A program made the position numbers and the translations under genes. This document shows, in pieces, positions 7,812-16,382 of a stretch of 64,000 nucleotides of DNA. This DNA comes from Microbacterium jejuense. GTDB taxonomy: Bacteria; Actinomycetota; Actinomycetes; Actinomycetales; Microbacteriaceae. The notes below the pieces were generated by a model. It had not been told where the DNA came from. It worked only from the letters and a program-made list of their open reading frames with translations, and searched no databases. The number at the start of each line of letters is the position of its first letter. The stretch's first letter is position 1. The stretch lies in NCBI RefSeq assembly GCF_019511665.1, contig NZ_JAEUAW010000001.1, positions 391,963 through 455,962 on the forward strand. The letters run 5' to 3'.

Positions 7812-9328
7812 GCGGCGGTTCCTTTCATGACGAGGTCGAGCACTCCGTGCTCGTCGATCTGGGAGGCGGGTCGGGTGTCGAGCAGGCGTCCGTCGGCGAT
7901 GACGAGGACGGTGTCGGCGAGGCCGAGGACCTCTTCGATCTCGCTCGACACGATGACGATGGCGTTCCCCGCGGCGGCGAGGCGCCGGATCAGTGCGTAG
8001 ATCTCGGCCCGCGCACCGACGTCGACACCTCGTGTGGGCTCGTCCAGCAGGAGCACCCGTGTGCCGTGGACGAGCCAGCGTGCCAGCAGGATCTTCTGCT
8101 GGTTGCCTCCCGACAGCGTGATCGTCTCGCGATCCGGGTCTGCCGGGCGCAGCTCCAGCGCATCGATCTGCTCCGCCGTGGCCTTGCGCTCCGCGCGCTC
8201 GTCCAGGAAGCCGGCCTTGGCGAACCGCGACATGGACGGCAGGGTGACGTTCACGAAGATGGGCTCGTCGAGCACCAGCCCCTGGCTCTTGCGCTCCTCC
8301 GGAGACAGCCCGACGCCGGCGCGCACGGCCGCGACGACCGAACCGCGGGGGAGCCGCGTGCCGCCGACGCGGACCGTGCCGGCGGTGGCGCGACGCGCGC
8401 CGTACACCGTCTCGAGGATCTCGGAGCGCCCCGATCCGACGAGACCGGCCAGGCCGACCACCTCGCCGGCGCGCACCGAGAACGAGACGTCCCGGAACGC
8501 CTCGGCCGCGGCGAGGCCCTCCACCTCCAGCACAACCGGCGCGTCGGCGGGGATCGGCACGGCGGGCGGGAACACGTTCTCGACCGACCGGCCGGTCATG
8601 AGGCGGATGAGCTCGGGTGTCGGGGTGTCGGCGACCGGCAGCCCGCTGGCCATCGACCTGCCGTCCTTCAGCACCGTGATCCGGTCGCCGATCTGGCGGA
8701 TCTCTTCGAGCCGGTGGGTGATGTAGACGACGGCGATCCCTTCGGCGGTGAGCTCGCGGACCACGTGGAACAGGTTCTTGACCTCTTCGCCGTCGAGCAC
8801 CGCCGACGGCTCGTCCATGATGATGAGCTTGATGTCGTGCGACAGGGCTCGCGCCATGCTCACGATCTGCTTTCCCGCCGCGCTCAGCTGACCCACCTCG
8901 GTATGGGGCGACATCCCGGCGTGACCGAGGCGCCTCAAGAGCTCCTTCGTGCGGCGGGCCGCCTCGGAGCGCTTCGTGAAGCCACCGCGTGACAGTTCGT
9001 GCCCGAGGAAGATGTTCTCGGCGATCGTGAGCCCGTCGACGACGTCGAGCTCCTGGTACATGGTCGCGATGCCGAGGTCGATGGCGGCCTCCGGAGTCGC
9101 GATCTCGACCGGTTCGCCGCGCCACGAGATGACGCCTTCGTCGGGTCGGTGCACGCCGGCCAGCGTCTTGATCAGCGTCGACTTGCCCGCGCCGTTCTGC
9201 CCCAGGATGCAGTGCACCTCCCCGGGGAGGATGTCGAGATCCACGCCCCGCAGGGCCGGCACGCCGGCGAACGACTTCGTCACGCCTCGGATGTCGAGTA
9301 ATGCCGGAGGATGGTCATCTTTGATCAC
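7808..9328 (-). CDS. Sugar ABC transporter ATPase, two fused nucleotide-binding domains (RbsA type)
   Basis: Energises the CUT2 importer. From GTG 9328 the product has 506 residues: an N-terminal NBD with Walker A GQNGAGKST about residue 37, signature and Walker B IIMDEPSAVLD, then a C-terminal NBD with the usual degenerate Walker A (GLVGSGRSE) but intact LSGGNQQKILLARW and LLLDEPTRGVDVG. An upstream GTG would add 45 residues without homology; the start used lies exactly 6 nt after a TATGTT box. Divergent from the binding-protein gene at 9585. Confidence 0.9.
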   Translation of the reverse strand: MIKDDHPPALLDIRGVTKSFAGVPALRGVDLDILPGEVHCILGQNGAGKSTLIKTLAGVHRPDEGVISWRGEPVEIATPEAAIDLGIATMYQELDVVDGLTIAENIFLGHELSRGGFTKRSEAARRTKELLRRLGHAGMSPHTEVGQLSAAGKQIVSMARALSHDIKLIIMDEPSAVLDGEEVKNLFHVVRELTAEGIAVVYITHRLEEIRQIGDRITVLKDGRSMASGLPVADTPTPELIRLMTGRSVENVFPPAVPIPADAPVVLEVEGLAAAEAFRDVSFSVRAGEVVGLAGLVGSGRSEILETVYGARRATAGTVRVGGTRLPRGSVVAAVRAGVGLSPEERKSQGLVLDEPIFVNVTLPSMSRFAKAGFLDERAERKATAEQIDALELRPADPDRETITLSGGNQQKILLARWLVHGTRVLLLDEPTRGVDVGARAEIYALIRRLAAAGNAIVIVSSEIEEVLGLADTVLVIADGRLLDTRPASQIDEHGVLDLVMKGTAA

Positions 9329-9334
9329 GCGATG

Positions 9335-9340
9335 AACATA
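9335..9340 (-). promoter_or_regulatory. -10 element TATGTT of the ATPase-permease operon, leaderless
   Basis: Minus-strand TATGTT, 6 nt (CATCGC), then GTG at 9328. No Shine-Dalgarno is visible, which fits a leaderless transcript. Confidence 0.55.
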
Positions 9341-9457
9341 ACATGCCGAGACGCGCTGCCGCAGGCCCTCCTCGGAGGCCGGGTCTCGTCCCACGGAGCG
9401 CGCGTGGGGCTCCCTCCGCTGCGGATTCCCGGTGTCTGTGGACTTATGCCGGAGGAG

Positions 9458-9497
9458 CGACAAAAGCTGTCGGTGTGAACACCGCTTCTGCTACGGT
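9458..9497 (+). promoter_or_regulatory. Promoter and dyad operator candidates before the sugar-binding protein
   Basis: A perfect dyad CGGTGT-GA-ACACCG (9471-9484) and a second dyad CGACA-N5-TGTCG (9458-9472) immediately precede a TACGGT box (9492-9497). Their overlap with a core promoter suggests a repressor site, perhaps for the ROK protein at 5504. No good -35 hexamer is seen. Confidence 0.4.
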
Positions 9498-9584
9498 GAT
9501 GTTCGTCAGCGCGGACTCCTCGAGTGCGGGCATCCATCGCCAGGCGACGCGCTGTCACAGCTGCACCACATTCAAGGAGGAATC

Positions 9585-10631
9585 ATGCGCTCACACCTGA
9601 CAGCGCGCACACGACTGGTGCTGACAGGCACCGCCGTCGTGGCAGCGATCGGACTTCTCGCCGGATGCACCGGCTCCGGCGCAGACGAGGACGACATCGT
9701 CGATCAGGGCACCACGACCGAAGAGAATGCCGAGAGCGGCGACACCGTCGTCATCGGCTTCTCGGGGCCGGCCGCCGACCACGGCTGGCTCGGCGCCATC
9801 AACTCCGGCGCGCAGGCCGCCGCCGACAGCTTCGACGACGTCGAGCTGCGGGTGGCCGAGGGCACCGACGACCCGATCGCCCAGATCGCCGCCGTCGAGA
9901 CGTTCGTCAACGACGGCGTCGACGCGATCGTTCTGCTGCCCTCGGACGGTGCCGCGCTCACCGAGGCGGCCATCGAGGCGATGGAGGCCGGCATCCCCGT
10001 CGTCAACGTCGACCGCGAGTTCTCGAGCCCGTTCGCCGCGCGGGCCACCGTGCTCGGCGACAACTACGGCATGGGCGTGAGCGCGGGGACGTACATCTGC
10101 GAGCAGCTCGATGGCAAGACCGACGCGGTCGTCGCCGAGATCGCCGGCATCGACTCGCTGCCGCTGACGCAGGACCGCTCGCAGGGCTTCGCTGACGCCC
10201 TCGAGGACTGCGGGCTTGAGGTGTCGGCCCGCGTCGCCGCCGACTTCACGGTCGCGGGCGGCGAGGAAGCGGCATCCCAGCTCCTCGCGGCCAACCCGAA
10301 GATCGACGCGATCTGGAACCACGACGACGACCAGGGTGTCGGCGTGCTCGCCGCGATCGACGCGGCCGGACGCGACGAGTTCTTCATGATGGGCGGTGCC
10401 GGAAGCCGCAGCGCCATGGAGGCCATCGAGGCAGACGACACCGTGCTCAAGGCGACGGTGATCTATCCGTCGACGCAGGCTGCTGACGGTGTGGCTCTCG
10501 CCCGCCTGATCGCGCAGGGCAAGACGATGGGCGACCTCATCACGCCCGGCATCCCGAACCGGATCGTGCTGGACGCGCCGGTCGTCACGAAGGAGAACGT
10601 CGACCAGTACATCGACCTGTCGTTCGAGTAG
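9585..10631 (+). CDS. Sugar ABC transporter substrate-binding lipoprotein (type 1 fold)
   Basis: A 348-residue periplasmic-binding-protein-like lipoprotein for the CUT2 importer. The signal peptide ends in the lipobox LLAG-C (Cys near residue 27). The mature part has the ribose-binding-protein pattern: GFSGPAADHGWLGAI, VDAIVLLPSDGAAL, IPVVNVDREF and NHDDDQGVGVLAAIDAAGR. An AAGGAGG Shine-Dalgarno at 9574-9580 fixes the ATG at 9585. It heads the rightward operon with the dehydrogenase and isomerase genes, although a hairpin at 10645-10676 may cut their expression. Confidence 0.92.
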   Translation: MRSHLTARTRLVLTGTAVVAAIGLLAGCTGSGADEDDIVDQGTTTEENAESGDTVVIGFSGPAADHGWLGAINSGAQAAADSFDDVELRVAEGTDDPIAQIAAVETFVNDGVDAIVLLPSDGAALTEAAIEAMEAGIPVVNVDREFSSPFAARATVLGDNYGMGVSAGTYICEQLDGKTDAVVAEIAGIDSLPLTQDRSQGFADALEDCGLEVSARVAADFTVAGGEEAASQLLAANPKIDAIWNHDDDQGVGVLAAIDAAGRDEFFMMGGAGSRSAMEAIEADDTVLKATVIYPSTQAADGVALARLIAQGKTMGDLITPGIPNRIVLDAPVVTKENVDQYIDLSFE

Positions 10632-10644
10632 ACCGACGTCGACC

Positions 10645-10676
10645 GCGGGGCGTCCGTTGCAGCGGACGCCCCGCGC
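10645..10676 (+). terminator. Hairpin after the sugar-binding protein
   Basis: A perfect 13-bp stem CGCGGGGCGTCCG with its complement, 6-nt loop. It probably lowers read-through into the dehydrogenase or protects the upstream mRNA, as is common after binding-protein genes. Confidence 0.75.
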
Positions 10677-10704
10677 CATCCCGTGACACAGAGAGGACAC
10701 GGCG

Positions 10705-11874
10705 TTGACCGACACGCTGCGCGTCGCCATGATCGGCCACGGCTTCATGGGCGCCGCACATTCCCAGGGGTGGCGAGTCGCCCCGCGGTTCTTCGACCTG
10801 CCCCGTCGGCCCGAGATGGCCGTCGTCGTCGGCCGCAACCCGGACGCCGTCGAGGCCTCCGCCCGCAAATGGGGGTGGGAGGCGAGCGCCACCGACTGGC
10901 GTGAGGTCGTCGCGCGCGACGACATCGACGTCGTCGACATCGTGACGCCCGGCGACACGCACGCCGAGATCGCCGTCGCGGCGCTCGAGGCGGGCAAGCA
11001 CGTGCTGTGCGAGAAGCCCCTCGCCAACACCGTCGATGAGGCCGAGGCGATGGACCGCGCCGCCGCGGCGGCGGCCGATCGCGGCATCCGCTCGATGGTC
11101 GGCTTCACGTACCGGCGCGTCCCTGCGGCCACGTTCGCGCGCGACCTGGTCGCCGCGGGACGCCTCGGTCAGATCCGCCAGGTGCGCGCCGAATACCTGC
11201 AGGACTGGCTGATGGATGCCGACGCCCCCCTCACGTGGCGCCTGGAGAAGGAGCACGCCGGGTCGGGTGCGCTCGGCGACATCGGCGCGCACGCCGTCGA
11301 CCTCACGGAGTTCATCACGGGCGACCGCGTGGCCTCGGTGTCGGGCGTCATCGAGACCCTCGTCCACGAGCGGCCCCTGCTGGGCGAGGGGGTGGGCCTG
11401 TCGGGCACCGCGTCCGCCGAGCGCGGCCGGGTCACCGTCGACGACGTCGCACTCTTCACCGGCCGGCTGGAGTCCGGAGCGCTGGCCTCGTTCGAGGCGA
11501 CGCGGTTCCGCACGGGCCGCAAGAACGCGCTGCGCATCGAGATCTCCGGCTCGAAGGGGGCACTGGCCTTCGACCTCGAACGGCTGAACGAGCTGGAGTT
11601 CTACGACGCGACCCTGCCCGCGCTGGAACAGGGGTTCCGGCGCATCCTGGTCACCGAGCACGACCATCCGTACCTGGCGCCCTGGTGGCCGCCCGGGCAT
11701 ATGCTCGGCTACGAGCACGGCTTCTCGCACCAGGTGCGTGACTTCGTCGCCGCGATCGACGAAGGCGTCGCCCCGCGTCCGTCGTTCGCCGACGGCCTGC
11801 ACGTGCAGCGGGTGCTCGACGCGGTGGAGCGCAGCTCGGCCGCGGGAAGCGCCTGGACCTCCCTCGCCGGCTGA
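10705..11874 (+). CDS. Gfo/Idh/MocA-family sugar/polyol dehydrogenase
   Basis: NAD(P)-dependent oxidoreductase for a sugar, inositol or similar polyol. The 389-residue product has an N-terminal Rossmann motif (AMIGHGFMGAAHS), the conserved catalytic motif CEKPLANTVDEAE about residue 105, and a C-terminal Gfo/Idh beta domain with GDIGAHAVDL near residue 195. The start is TTG 10705 with a GAGAGGA Shine-Dalgarno. Placement between a sugar-binding protein and a sugar isomerase indicates catabolism of the imported compound. The substrate is not determined. Confidence 0.88.
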   Translation: MTDTLRVAMIGHGFMGAAHSQGWRVAPRFFDLPRRPEMAVVVGRNPDAVEASARKWGWEASATDWREVVARDDIDVVDIVTPGDTHAEIAVAALEAGKHVLCEKPLANTVDEAEAMDRAAAAAADRGIRSMVGFTYRRVPAATFARDLVAAGRLGQIRQVRAEYLQDWLMDADAPLTWRLEKEHAGSGALGDIGAHAVDLTEFITGDRVASVSGVIETLVHERPLLGEGVGLSGTASAERGRVTVDDVALFTGRLESGALASFEATRFRTGRKNALRIEISGSKGALAFDLERLNELEFYDATLPALEQGFRRILVTEHDHPYLAPWWPPGHMLGYEHGFSHQVRDFVAAIDEGVAPRPSFADGLHVQRVLDAVERSSAAGSAWTSLAG

Positions 11875-11907
11875 GCTCCGGCATCCCTTCGACGAAAGGT
11901 GCTCGCG

Positions 11908-12912
11908 ATGACGCGACCGGTCACTCTGTTCACGGGCCAATGGGCCGACCTGCCCTTCGAGGAGGTGGCGCGGCTCGCGGGCGAATGGGGCTACGACGGG
12001 CTCGAGATCGCCTCGTGGGGCGACCACCTCGACGTCGCCCGCTGGGACGACGATGCGTACGTCCAGGGCCGGCTCGACATCCTCGAGCGCAACGGCCTCA
12101 AGGTCTTCACGATCTCGAACCACCTCGCGGGGCAGGCGGTGTGCGACGATCCGATCGACCAGCGCCACCGCGACATGCTGAACGACCGCGTGTGGGGCGA
12201 TGGCGACCCCGAGGGCGTCCGTCAGCGCGCGGCCGAAGAGCTGAAGCTCACCGCGCGCATGGCGGCCCGGCTCGGCGCGAAGACGGTGACCGGCTTCACC
12301 GGTTCATCGATCTGGAAGGCCGTGGCGATGTTCCCGCCGGCGTCGGACGCCTTCATCGACGCCGGGTACCAGGACTTCGCCGACCGCTTCCACCCCATCC
12401 TCGACGTGTTCGACGAGGTCGGCGTGCGCTTCGCCCACGAGGTGCATCCCTCCGAGATCGCCTACGACTACTGGACCACGAAGCGCACGCTCGACGCGAT
12501 CGGTCACCGTGAGGCCTTCGGGCTGAACTGGGATCCGTCGCACATGATCTGGCAGGACCTCGACCCGGTCGGCTTCCTGTGGGACTTCCAGGACCGCATC
12601 TACCACGTGCACTGCAAAGACACGAAGAAGCGGCTCAACGGGCGCAGCGGGCGCCTGTCGTCGCATCTGCCGTGGGCCGATCCGCGGCGCGGGTGGGACT
12701 TCATCTCGACCGGGCACGGCGACGTGCCGTGGGAGGACGCATTCCGCGTGCTCAACGCCATCGGCTACGACGGCCCGCTGTCGGTGGAGTGGGAGGACGC
12801 CGGCATGGACCGCCTGGTCGGGGCTCCCGAGGCGCTGGAGTTCGTGCGGCGACTGTCGACGTACCGGCCGTCGGCCGCCGCGTTCGACGCGGCGTTCTCG
12901 AACCAGGGCTGA
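11908..12912 (+). CDS. Sugar phosphate isomerase/epimerase-like TIM barrel
   Basis: A 334-residue xylose-isomerase-like TIM barrel, the fold of IolE and related keto-sugar isomerases. Metal-binding positions can be seen in [40 protein letters not shown] and SVEWEDAG near the C-terminus. The start is ATG 11908 after a GAAAGGTG Shine-Dalgarno; an in-frame GTG at 11899 overlaps that site. The gene follows the dehydrogenase by 33 nt, so the two are likely co-transcribed. Confidence 0.87.
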   Translation: MTRPVTLFTGQWADLPFEEVARLAGEWGYDGLEIASWGDHLDVARWDDDAYVQGRLDILERNGLKVFTISNHLAGQAVCDDPIDQRHRDMLNDRVWGDGDPEGVRQRAAEELKLTARMAARLGAKTVTGFTGSSIWKAVAMFPPASDAFIDAGYQDFADRFHPILDVFDEVGVRFAHEVHPSEIAYDYWTTKRTLDAIGHREAFGLNWDPSHMIWQDLDPVGFLWDFQDRIYHVHCKDTKKRLNGRSGRLSSHLPWADPRRGWDFISTGHGDVPWEDAFRVLNAIGYDGPLSVEWEDAGMDRLVGAPEALEFVRRLSTYRPSAAAFDAAFSNQG

Positions 12913-12934
12913 CGCCGGAGCACGTGATGTCGCG

Positions 12935-12966
12935 CTGAGCCGGTCGGTGCGCGCCGGCCGGCTCAG
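12935..12966. terminator. Convergent terminator hairpin
   Basis: CTGAGCCGGTCGG pairs with its near-perfect complement around a TGCGCG loop, between the isomerase gene and the oppositely oriented MarR gene, whose stop lies in the right arm. Confidence 0.6.
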
Positions 12967-13442
12967 TCCGCGCGAGGGCGCTCGCCCGCCGTCAGGGCGT
13001 GCAGCAGCCGCGTGAGGTTGAGGATGTCGTGGACCGGCCATTCGTCCACGGCGTCCACCAGCAGGCTCTCCTGCGGAGCACGGGCGGCCGCGAGCTGCTC
13101 CAGCCCCAGGGGCGTCGCCGACAGCAGGCTCGACCGGCCGTCGGCAGGGTCGGGTGTGCGCTGCACAAGGCCCAGGGCCTCCAGTTCGCGCACCGTGCGG
13201 CTGATCTGGCCCTTGTCGGCCATCAGGGCCTCCGCGAGCGCAGAGAGGGTGATGCCCTCGCGGCGCACGATGGTCGTGAAGACCTTGTACGCGCCCGGCA
13301 GCATTCCCGGGCTCACGCGGCTCGCGTTCTCGGCGATGATCCGCCGGAACCGGTTGATCAGCTCGCCGAACTCCGCCTCGAGGGCGCGCACCGCCTCGGT
13401 GCGCGCCGCTCGAGTGTCGTCGGAGGTCATCGTGATCGACAT
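12963..13442 (-). CDS. MarR-family transcriptional regulator
   Basis: A 159-residue winged-helix repressor of the MarR family. The core spans residues about 45-115: TTIVRREGITLSALAEALM, the recognition helix KGQISRTVRELEALGLV and the wing PDPADGRSSLL. Its ATG shares one base with the TAA stop of the upstream DHA2 exporter (TAATG), so the repressor is coupled to the pump it most likely controls. GTTGACA/TGTCAAC palindromes before the pump gene are the probable binding sites. An alternative ATG lies at 13430. Confidence 0.9.
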   Translation of the reverse strand: MSITMTSDDTRAARTEAVRALEAEFGELINRFRRIIAENASRVSPGMLPGAYKVFTTIVRREGITLSALAEALMADKGQISRTVRELEALGLVQRTPDPADGRSSLLSATPLGLEQLAAARAPQESLLVDAVDEWPVHDILNLTRLLHALTAGERPRAD

Positions 13443-15181
13443 TATCGTCGACGGGATGCCTCGTCCGCCGCGTCGGCGACGGTCTCGGCCGCACGGTCGG
13501 CGCCGGGTGCGGCATCCACCGTCCGGTCGGTGTCGGTCGGCGCCAGCGTCTCCATGGCCTCGGCAGTCGACACCGTGGCGAGGTCGGCCTCGCTGGCCTG
13601 CACGCGCTCGCTCGTCGTCATGCGTGTGAGCGGCTTGTTCGGGAGGAACAGGATCGCGATGAGGCTGATGACGGCCAGCGGCACGGCGATGAGGAACGAG
13701 TGGGCGATGGCCTGGGCGTAGATGTCCTCGACGATCACGCGGATCGCCTCGGGCAGCGACGACACCTGGGGGATGGTGCCCGACTGGAGCTGCTCGCCGA
13801 TGGCGGCGCCCTTCTGGCCGAGGGTCATGAGCGCGGCGACGACGTCGTCCTTGCGGTCGGTGAAGAGGTTCGTCGCCGACGTCGCGAGGGCCGCGCCCAT
13901 CACCGAGACGCCGATCGTGCCGCCGAGGCTGCGGAAGAACGTGACGCCCGAGCTCGCGACACCGATCTCGGTGGGCTTGGCGGTGTTCTGCACGATGAGC
14001 ACGAGGTTCTGCATCGTCATGCCGACGCCCGCGCCCAGCAGGAACATGTACACCGACACGAGCACGAAGTTCGTGTCGTAGTGGATGGTCGACAGCAGGT
14101 ACGAGCCGGCGATCAGCAGCACACCGCCGACGATGAGGTAGGGCTTCCAGTGCCCCGTGCGCGTCACGAGGCCGCCGATCACGATCGACGCCAGCAGCAG
14201 GCCGGCGATCATCGGGATCGTCAGCAGACCTGCCTCGGTCGGCGTCGCGCCGCGCGCCAGCTGCATGTACTGGCTGAGGAACACCGAGGTGCCGAACATG
14301 GCGATGCCGATCGAGATCGACGCGACGACCGCGAGGGTGAACGTGCGGTTCTTGAACATCGTGAGGGGCACGAGCGGCTCCTTCGAGCGCAGCTCGACGA
14401 CCACGAACAGGATCGCCGCGACGAGCGCCCCGCCGACCATGAGGATGGTCTCGGTGCTCCACCAGTCGTAGTCCTTGCCGGCGTTGGTCACCCAGATGAG
14501 CAGAAGCGAGACCGCGACCGACAGCAGCACGATCCCGAAGTAGTCGATGCGCGCCTTCGTCTTGGGGCGCGGCGGAAGGTGCAGCGTACGCTGCTGGATG
14601 ATGAGCGCCGCCACCGCGAACGGCAGCGCGATGAAGAAGTTCCAGCGCCAGTCGATCGTGTCGGTGATGAAGCCGCCGAGGAGCGGACCGCCGACGGTCG
14701 CGACGGCCATGACCGCGCCGAACAGGCCCATGTACCGGCCGCGCTCGCGCGGGCTGATGATGTCGGCCATGATGACCTGGCTGAGCGCCGCGAGACCGCC
14801 CGCGCCGATGCCCTGGACGGCGCGGAACGCGATCAGCGTGCCGGTGTCCTGCGAGAACCCGGCCGCGGCCGTGGCGAGCACGAAGATGACGATCGCGAGC
14901 TGGATGAGCAGCTTGCGGTTGAAGAGGTCGGCGAGCTTGCCCCAGATCGGGGTCGAGATCGCCGTGGTGAGCAGCGTCGCCGTGACGACCCAGGTGAAGG
15001 CTGCCTGGTCGCCGCCGAGGTCGTGGACGATGACGGGGAGCGAGGTCGACACGACGGTGGACGCGAGCATCGACACGAACATGCCGAGCAGCAGGCCGGT
15101 GAGGGCCTGGAGCACGTGACGGTGCCGGCGCTTCTCGTCGGCAGTGGCGACGGATGCCGTCGCCGGGGTGGACGTGGCCAT
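13442..15181 (-). CDS. DHA2-family drug:H+ antiporter (EmrB/QacA type)
   Basis: A 14-helix MFS exporter for toxic compounds. The 579-residue product starts at ATG 15181 (AAGGAG Shine-Dalgarno), and has motif C-like TVVSTSLPVIVHDLGG in helix 1, GKLADLFNRKLL after helix 2, and RAVQGIGAGGLAALSQVIMADI in helix 4. The cytoplasmic C-tail of about 60 residues is acidic and Ala-rich. First gene of a two-gene operon with the MarR repressor. Its substrate is unknown. Confidence 0.92.
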   Translation of the reverse strand: MATSTPATASVATADEKRRHRHVLQALTGLLLGMFVSMLASTVVSTSLPVIVHDLGGDQAAFTWVVTATLLTTAISTPIWGKLADLFNRKLLIQLAIVIFVLATAAAGFSQDTGTLIAFRAVQGIGAGGLAALSQVIMADIISPRERGRYMGLFGAVMAVATVGGPLLGGFITDTIDWRWNFFIALPFAVAALIIQQRTLHLPPRPKTKARIDYFGIVLLSVAVSLLLIWVTNAGKDYDWWSTETILMVGGALVAAILFVVVELRSKEPLVPLTMFKNRTFTLAVVASISIGIAMFGTSVFLSQYMQLARGATPTEAGLLTIPMIAGLLLASIVIGGLVTRTGHWKPYLIVGGVLLIAGSYLLSTIHYDTNFVLVSVYMFLLGAGVGMTMQNLVLIVQNTAKPTEIGVASSGVTFFRSLGGTIGVSVMGAALATSATNLFTDRKDDVVAALMTLGQKGAAIGEQLQSGTIPQVSSLPEAIRVIVEDIYAQAIAHSFLIAVPLAVISLIAILFLPNKPLTRMTTSERVQASEADLATVSTAEAMETLAPTDTDRTVDAAPGADRAAETVADAADEASRRR

Positions 15182-15239
15182 AGGGCTCCTTCGTGACGAA
15201 GAGGGAAGGGGACTGCGGCGACGGTGGCGCAAGAAGTGC

Positions 15240-15299
15240 TTGACGAATGTCAACAGTTGAGAAACGTCAACGATACGCCCATGGTTGACATGTGTCAAC
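15240..15299 (-). promoter_or_regulatory. Promoter and MarR-type operators of the DHA2-marR operon
   Basis: On the minus strand a consensus -35 TTGACA (15293-15298) and -10 TATCGT (15270-15275) are 17 bp apart. The -35 lies inside the palindrome GTTGACA-TG-TGTCAAC (15284-15299). Further dyads follow downstream: GTTGA-N6-TCAAC (15256-15271), TCAAC-A-GTTGA (15250-15260) and TTGAC-N4-GTCAA (15240-15253). Binding of a MarR dimer here would block RNA polymerase. Confidence 0.75.
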
Positions 15300-15376
15300 C
15301 ATCGCTTCGGACCTCATCGCAGAGGGGCGATGGGATGCCGGCGGCCGCGGTGTGCGGCCTGTCACATCGGGGCGGG

Positions 15377-16078
15377 TCAGTCGGCCAGCGCCAGGGCGCG
15401 GAACGGCTCGCGAGGGGGAGCGGGCGGCCGAGGCATCCCCTCGCCACGCTGGCGGGAGCGCATCGTGCGCTCGTACAGCTCGTCGATGAGCGCGGTGGCC
15501 AGGCGCACCAGCTTCGCGATCTCGGCCTCGTCGCGGTCGACCCACGCGCAGCGCGGCTCGTCGCCGACGGGAACGAAGCCGTCGTGCTGCTCCCACGCGA
15601 CGAGCGTGCGCTCGGCGCCGAGGACGTGCTGCTGCCACCACACCTGGCGCAGGTAGGAGCGGGGGATGCTGCGCCACGCCTTGTTCGTCGTCTTGATCTC
15701 GGCGAGCGTCACGCGCCCGGCCGCGTCGACGGCGATCCCGTCGGGGGTGGCCAGGTGCCGCTTCTCGATGACCGCGTGGAAGAGCGCGGACGACGGCTGG
15801 ATGCCGTGCGTCGCCGCGACCCAGCCCGCGATCTCGGGCTCGCGCGCGCGCCCGTGGGCGGTGTAGGCGTTGCCCGAGAACCCCGATCCCATGAGCTTGG
15901 CGTCGGCTGCCCGTGCGATGGCCTTGTCGCTCGTGAGGGTGGCGACGTCGGTGGCCGTGATGCCCCGCGAACGCGCTCGCACCCACGCGACCCGGTCGCG
16001 CGAGTCCGCGACGATGCGGGCCGCGAGCTCCGGAGCGTGCGCCGCGAACGCGGGCACGGGCGCGGGCATCGGGGTCAC
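15377..16078 (-). CDS. YqaJ-type viral recombinase/exonuclease family protein
   Basis: A 233-residue protein with the YqaJ/lambda-exonuclease-like nuclease core: RSRGITATDVATLTS at residues about 35-50, GRAREPEIAGW about residue 78, DGIAVDAAGRVTLAEIKTT about residue 115 (the PD-(D/E)xK Asp and ExK), and a following YLRQVWWQQHVLG segment. Such enzymes are usual in phages, but no other phage gene is near. A GTG start at 16078 follows TAGCCT by 6 nt. It is next to a palindromic repeat (16173-16244) and a second putative nuclease gene. Confidence 0.85.
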   Translation of the reverse strand: MTPMPAPVPAFAAHAPELAARIVADSRDRVAWVRARSRGITATDVATLTSDKAIARAADAKLMGSGFSGNAYTAHGRAREPEIAGWVAATHGIQPSSALFHAVIEKRHLATPDGIAVDAAGRVTLAEIKTTNKAWRSIPRSYLRQVWWQQHVLGAERTLVAWEQHDGFVPVGDEPRCAWVDRDEAEIAKLVRLATALIDELYERTMRSRQRGEGMPRPPAPPREPFRALALAD

Positions 16079-16084
16079 CTTTCG

Positions 16085-16090
16085 AGGCTA
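16085..16090 (-). promoter_or_regulatory. -10 element TAGCCT, leaderless start at 16078
   Basis: Minus-strand TAGCCT, then CGAAAG, then GTG at 16078. Confidence 0.5.
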
Positions 16091-16172
16091 CGCCGCCGCG
16101 GGGACATCCGCCGCCGCGACGCGCGCGCCCCGCGCGCCCCGCGCGGCCAGCGCCCCAGCCTTTGTGTCGACG

Positions 16173-16244
16173 ACGTGCGTCCTCGCCGACCACGCATGCT
16201 CTCGACGTCAAAGACATGCGTGCTCGACGAGGACGTGCGTCGTC
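16173..16244. repeat. 72-bp palindromic interspersed element, copy A
   Basis: An imperfect palindrome running from ACGTGCGTCCTCGCCGA to its inverted form and ending ACGTGCGTCGTC. A second copy of exactly the same length is at 17400-17471. It accounts for most of the 304-nt gap 16079-16382; the rest holds the YqaJ promoter and no other signal that I can see. Confidence 0.85.
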
Positions 16245-16382
16245 GGCGGGGAGTGGCGGGCCCACGCCTGCGGCGAGGCATCGGTTCTCCACAGGACGCG
16301 GGATTTCCCGCTCTGGGGCGAGGTCTCCACAGACGCCCGGATGGCGCTGATCGCTGGGGGTGCGGGATGCCAGTGTTCCGGG

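Noticed and set aside
6516..8000. Long plus-strand open frame opposite the ROK and permease genes
   Set aside because: Asp/His/Arg-rich antisense product without domain; the minus strand carries the RbsC motifs and ROK zinc motif.
15377..16078. Prophage suggested by the YqaJ family gene
   Set aside because: No integrase, terminase, capsid or lysis gene lies nearby.
15870..16340. Upstream extension of the AbiEi/DUF559-like frame
   Set aside because: It runs through the palindromic repeat and antisense to the YqaJ gene; homology begins after 16383.
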